From Stichopus chloronotus (taxonomy: Eukaryota > Echinodermata > Holothuroidea > Aspidochirotida > Stichopodidae): 64,000 nucleotides of DNA. The stretch is taken from assembly GCA_021234535.1 (NCBI GenBank), contig CM037839.1:10603419-10667418 (forward strand), in the 5' to 3' direction. How positions within the stretch are numbered: position 1 is the first letter of the stretch; the number at the start of each line of letters is the position of its first letter. The notes under the pieces are model-generated. The model ran no database searches, was not told the DNA's origin, and saw nothing but the letters and a program-made list of their open reading frames with translations. Positions 60,145 through 64,000 of this stretch are shown here, in pieces. Both the position numbers and the translations under genes were made by a program.

Positions 60145-60239
60145 CTGTTGCAACAGATTGGTAAAAGTAAAACAAATCAATAAACATTCTTTGAAACAGT
60201 GAAGAGGAAGGTCCTAAAACTTAGGCGAACTTAAACATA

Positions 60240-60400
60240 TGTAACCAGGACAAAGTGCTGGTTAGATTGTTTCCTTGTCAAAATTATTTCTGTCAATTTA
60301 ACCTTGTATAATGCGTGAATTTTACAGTACTCATTTGAGCAAGTAACTTTAACTTTTCTTTTTTCTTTCACTTGGTTGTCATTGTGTGTTTCTCAGTAGA
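60240..60400. repeat. LTR-like repeat, 5' fragment in unit 2
   Basis: Copy of the fragment at 56332-56500 in the second unit. Confidence 0.6.
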
Positions 60401-60847
60401 GCACAGTTTATAGGTATCAGTGGGTTAATTGATGAAATGTACAAAACGGTTAAAATTAAAACCAACGGCGACTTCCTCATTACACTCGAAAAACATAGGC
60501 GTGAAAGTCACTCCAGATTGTGCTAAGGGACTAAATGTGTGAGAAATATCGCTTTTCACTACCTATGGTATTCAATTCGGCACATGCTCTCTTGAAAACG
60601 TTTTCATACACCAAATTTAAAATCAGGGAACGGCAAAATAATCAAAGCGCCAAGTTCTTATAAAAATTTCACGTTTCAACGCAGCTCTAAATTTAAGTAT
60701 TTGTGTAGTTTAAGTTGGCGTTTAAGTTCAGTATTCTGCTATATGTGACAGTAGTTATGAATATACCTTGTAGGCATCATCAAGCAAATAGATGGAAGTG
60801 ATACAACGTGACCCATATGTAATGATGTTCACTGAACATATTCTTAC

Positions 60848-61021
60848 CGCTTTCTCTGTAATCAATGCAATCCTGACAGTCACAGTGATCCGGAGTTATT
60901 CCACACCAGTTGTAAGGCGAACAACATGGGTAGATACCTTCAGGGTCACATTCTGCTACCTCTCCGTTTGGTGCTATCCAATCACCACCGCAACGATTGT
61001 CTTCCCTGTACGTACGATTTG
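60848..61021 (-). CDS. Gene B exon 2: hevein-like domain
   Basis: 58 codons, NRTYREDNRCGGDWIAPNG to CIDYRES, complete binding window CCSPYNWCGITPDHC. The 3' part and 3' intron match exon 6; the 5' end and 5' intron do not, so the right edge of the duplication lies inside this exon. Acceptor TAGCAG, donor GTAAGA. It is not covered by a Met-led frame. Confidence 0.89.
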
Positions 61022-61069
61022 CTGCTACACAAGGAGAAAATTAGGACAATTGTAGCAAAAGCTGACATG

Positions 61070-62949
61070 TGTAACCATGACAAAATACTGGTTAGATGTT
61101 TTCCTGTTCAAAATTATTTTTGTTGATTTAATCGTCATTTCAGCAACTACTTTTAACTTTTCTGTTTCTTTCATTTGGTTGAAATTTGTGTTTTTGTGGC
61201 TGGAAGAGTTTATTAACCTGGTCGAGTGAGGTCGACACCTACTTTAAGTGACCTGGTTTGTCATCTCATAATACTCTCTTCATGATTGCCAATTATTAAT
61301 AAGAACAAGTGGTTTCGATTCTCCCGTTCCTTCACCCGTCAATGTTAATCAGGGTCTACTTAGGATTAGGGGAGCAGAACTCAGCTAAGGTAATTGGACA
61401 GTGACAAATGGTGTGATAGCAGGTTGTAAACAGGACGATTTCTAGAAAACAAGTGATAAAAGTGCTAATACTAGGCTTTTAAGTGTGTCACTTCATCGAC
61501 AACTGTTCTGAATATGTAGCAAGTGATTTCTATACTGATTGGAATACATGACCTACTCCGAGGCACAGAGGTTATCCTTGGATGGAGGGAGTGTTTGCGG
61601 GTCACCCTGAAGTATTATTATGTGATATCTCTAGATTTAGTCTGGAAGGATTTCCCTTGCAGGTAGTTCGTCTGCATACATGTTACTGTAGGATGGACTG
61701 ATACCAGGAAGGGTGACTCCCTAAAATTATTATAATTAAGAGACTACCTTTTTCGAGTAATGTGTTTGTGCATGGATACCCTCCCGTAATAAGTGTTCAC
61801 ATTCGTTAGGTAAAATGAGGGGATAGCAGTTACAAACAGACACTACTCGGGCTTCACTTCCTGTGTTAACTCGATCTAGTCATAAATGTGTACATAGCCG
61901 ATTGCTTGATTTGTAGATTGTTACTTATTTTTGCATCATCTCTGTGAATTTTGGACGAATCCCTTTTCTTTGAGGATTCCTGAAGTTTTATTGGAGAGAC
62001 TTATCCAATTTTACAGGCTGGCTATACAGTAGCAAGCGTAGATTCTCTTGCTTTTAACCCTTGTAGTTTCTGATTGACCGAAGCCAGTTGTTCAATAATT
62101 CTGCATGTATAAGCAGAGTTGCATCATTCTTTTTGAATAGTTGTAACTTTTCTTGAGTAAAGTTAAATTTATAGTCTCTACCGACTATACGAAACGACTT
62201 GTTGGGAGTTTATTGACTGTGTTCTTACTTTAATTTACCCTGATTGAATGGACACTGGAAATACCCCATCTACGTATTGTATGTAGGTGTTACACACATA
62301 AACTACAACGAGTGCCGATTTGGAACTTGATGTCCGTACTACGGATGTGATGTTGACTGTTGCCGAAGGACGTGAGCTGTTCCGTTGTTCAAAGACGTAA
62401 GAGATGTACCTGGAGCTGTTAGTATTCTTTCGCATGTGTTGCCAAATTGTTATCACCGCCTGGGTTGGACGTGGTTAGGACACTTGTTTGACTTCGGTAG
62501 TTTCAACAACCGGTAAACTGCTGGAGCTCTAGCCTCACTTCGGATTTTTGTTGCGGGACACTTTGTTTTGGGGATTCCGCGTTGTTGCCGTTAGACCATC
62601 TTGGACCCGGATGTTCCAGTCATTTAAGTACCCCTTTGTTGTTTTGTTTTTATTTAGTTAAAAGTGCTAACTGGTCATTGACAATTTGATTTTTTGTATC
62701 TGCTTTTGCATAAGAATTCCATAATTATACCGCATACCAATTCAGATTAATGTCGTTTGTTTGTTTAATTGTGTGTCGATATGTAAGCCACTGTGCCACT
62801 GTTGATACCTCCATCCCCGCGATTCTGCCAATTGACAGATCCCCCTAGTAACATAAAGGTCCTTTGTGTTTCCTACCCAAACTTTACTTTAAATAACTTA
62901 GCCAACATACTACCTCTTTAAAAAAGTCTCTTCAAGGAGACTGGCTACA
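61070..62949. repeat. 1.9 kb LTR-like dispersed repeat, copy 2
   Basis: TGTAACCATGACAAAA at the start and CTGGCTACA at the end; collinear with copy 1, including the shared words TTGTGCATGGATACC, GACAGATCCCCCTAGTAA and AATAACTTAGCCAACA. It sits in the intron between exons 1 and 2. Confidence 0.6.
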
Positions 62950-63435
62950 CTCGCAATAAATGTGGAATTCATCACTGATAAGTAATAAATCAAGACGTTT
63001 CACGAAATGAAACAATGAGTGTTGTTTTCATGTAGTATTTACAAAGGAATTCAAACTATGATAAACAGGGTGTGACACGTAACTCATGACAGGATTGATG
63101 ATTGCAGAGGAGGCAGATATACTGTAATTTCGTGATACGTTCCAGATACCCTATTTTTCCTTTTGGGAATCATTAAATACGTGAAAGGAAAGTTTTTTTG
63201 TTGATTTAAATAAACAAAGCACTGCATTATGAGAAAATTTACCAATAATGAGCTGAGGACTATATGAGGAAGATCAAATCGCTGGATATCCAAGTACAAT
63301 AGCTGCAAGTTACATGAATAACTTTTAATCGATAAACTAGAAGTACTGATCATCGCCCACACTTTCATGCTACTTGTAATCAATGTCCATAGCGATCATA
63401 ACAGGCTTAATAGTTAATATGTCTTTTGCACTCAC

Positions 63436-63606
63436 AGACTTCTCTGTAATCAATACACTGTGCACAGTCACAGTGATCCGCAGTGATTCCGCACCAGTTG
63501 TAAGGAGAACAACACGGGTAAGTACCCTGAGGATCACACTGGGCTACTTCTCCATTTGGTGCCACCCAATCCCCTCCGCAGCGATTGTCTTCTCTGTATG
63601 GGGGTG
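63436..63606 (-). CDS. Gene B exon 1 (first seen): hevein-like domain
   Basis: 57 codons, PPYREDNRCGGDWVAPNG to CIDYREV, complete binding window CCSPYNWCGITADHC. The acceptor is a CAGCAG tandem, so the exon may start at 63606 or 63609 (one extra Ala). Donor GTGAGT. Flanking sequence resembles that of exons 3 and 7. It begins in phase 1, so at least one more 5' exon must exist, probably outside the window. Confidence 0.9.
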
Positions 63607-63609
63607 CTG

Positions 63610-64000
63610 CTGCAACAGATTTGGAAAAAAAGAAATCAATACAGTGGGCACACATTCCTTGAAACCATAAAGACGAAGTTCCTGAAACTTTGAATTGACG
63701 CATACATCAATTTTAAGATGTCACATTTATCTTCACACTTTTGTTAATTACTTAATTACATCAATGTTGGTCAGATGGACAACATTTCCCGAAAATTTCG
63801 GATTAGCAATATTGACTCGGGGGAAGGGGGGGTTGTTGTTCAAACTACTTTTGTCGTGGATTGTAGATCTAGAAGGTACAATGGCCACCTTTTACGTACA
63901 ACAGCTACAACTTATTTGACCAGGGCTGTAGTGAACTTTTATCCACAAATCTAAAGTACTGATAATCGCCTACATTTTTACGTCATTTGTTATGAAGACA
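63610..64000. other. 5' intron of gene B at the window edge
   Basis: From about 63755 the sequence matches the left flank of exons 3 and 7 (near 55785 and 59690), so another copy of the hevein-like unit probably continues to the right. No signal peptide was seen. Confidence 0.55.

Larger units (their letters stand above)
56979..60877. repeat. 3.9 kb tandem duplication, unit 2 (exons 3-6)
   Basis: Second copy of the unit. The left flank of exon 6 (56330-56948) matches the left flank of exon 2 (60240-60847), which closes the duplication inside exon 2. Both copies carry the same short LTR-like fragment. Edges are approximate. Confidence 0.85.
28221..63609 (-). other. Gene B: hevein-like / SRCR / Frizzled-CRD multidomain gene, 3' part
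   Basis: Twenty-nine exons (B1 to B29, 5' to 3') run leftwards to a stop codon at 28221. They encode 16 hevein-like domains, 7 group A SRCR domains and 6 Frizzled CRDs, one frameshifted. All intact internal exons are symmetrical phase 1, so any can be lost, copied or skipped without breaking the frame. No signal peptide exon was found, so the 5' end is probably to the right of the window. No internal stop with a polyadenylation signal was noticed between domain blocks, which favours one transcription unit, but two or three adjacent genes are possible. There is no transmembrane segment after the final SRCR, so a secreted product is expected. Corin also joins Fz CRDs with an SRCR, but it has LDLa and protease domains that are absent here, and it has no hevein-like domains. 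Confidence 0.65.

Noticed and set aside
28221..63609. Reading the Fz CRD exons as a Frizzled or sFRP gene
   Set aside because: No seven-pass or netrin-like region is present, and SRCR and hevein-like exons flank the CRDs on the same strand and in the same phase.
1..64000. tRNA, rRNA or other structural RNA genes
   Set aside because: No segment with A-box and B-box-like words and a cloverleaf was found by eye. A tRNAscan-type search was not possible here, so absence is not proven.

Overview
The window looks like nuclear DNA of a marine deuterostome invertebrate. An echinoderm is my best guess and amphioxus or a hemichordate the main alternatives; this rests on the massed scavenger-receptor cysteine-rich (SRCR) exons, the long AT-rich introns and the repeat content, and no species marker was seen. 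All convincing coding sequence is on the minus strand and consists of short exons, one extracellular domain per exon. Nearly every exon can be bounded by AG/GT splice sites, and every intact internal exon starts and ends in phase 1.

Gene A (minus, about 14744 down to 1539 and continuing off the left edge) begins with a probable signal-peptide exon. It then has SRCR, hevein-like, hevein-like, SRCR, SRCR, hevein-like, SRCR, SRCR. Gene B (minus, from beyond 63.6 kb or the right edge down to a stop at 28221) shows 29 exons: eleven consecutive hevein-like domains, then SRCR, hevein-like and SRCR, then six Frizzled-type cysteine-rich domains (Fz CRD, one frameshifted) split by a hevein-like exon, then hevein-like, SRCR, SRCR, hevein-like, SRCR, SRCR, hevein-like and a terminal SRCR with a stop and a nearby AATAAA. 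No transmembrane segment follows the last SRCR, so the product is probably secreted. A and B share recognisable exon pairs (1539/2150 match 31932/34827; 8491 matches 47245), so they are paralogues; A as seen lacks the Fz block and most hevein-like exons. Whether B is one gene or several cannot be proved from sequence alone.

The locus is expanding by unequal crossing-over inside exons. A 3.9 kb unit with four hevein-like exons is duplicated (about 53.06-56.98 and 56.98-60.88 kb), and a 1.04 kb Fz exon plus intron unit is duplicated (about 43.8-44.8 and 44.8-45.9 kb). In both cases the exon at the junction is a visible chimera of its two neighbours. Decayed hevein-like exon relics and a one-base frameshift in an Fz exon show the matching loss process.

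From 14.8 to 28.2 kb there is no recognisable gene. That stretch holds arrays of a roughly 145 bp tandem repeat carrying direct AGGTCA half-sites, in both orientations, with (TG)n tracts. Elsewhere there are two 1.9 kb LTR-like repeats plus fragments, a BEL/Pao gag-like remnant, a long foldback palindrome at 735-930, and several hairpin-rich short repeats. The likely joint role of the two genes is secreted multidomain recognition of microbial or glycan surfaces; this is inferred from domain families only.
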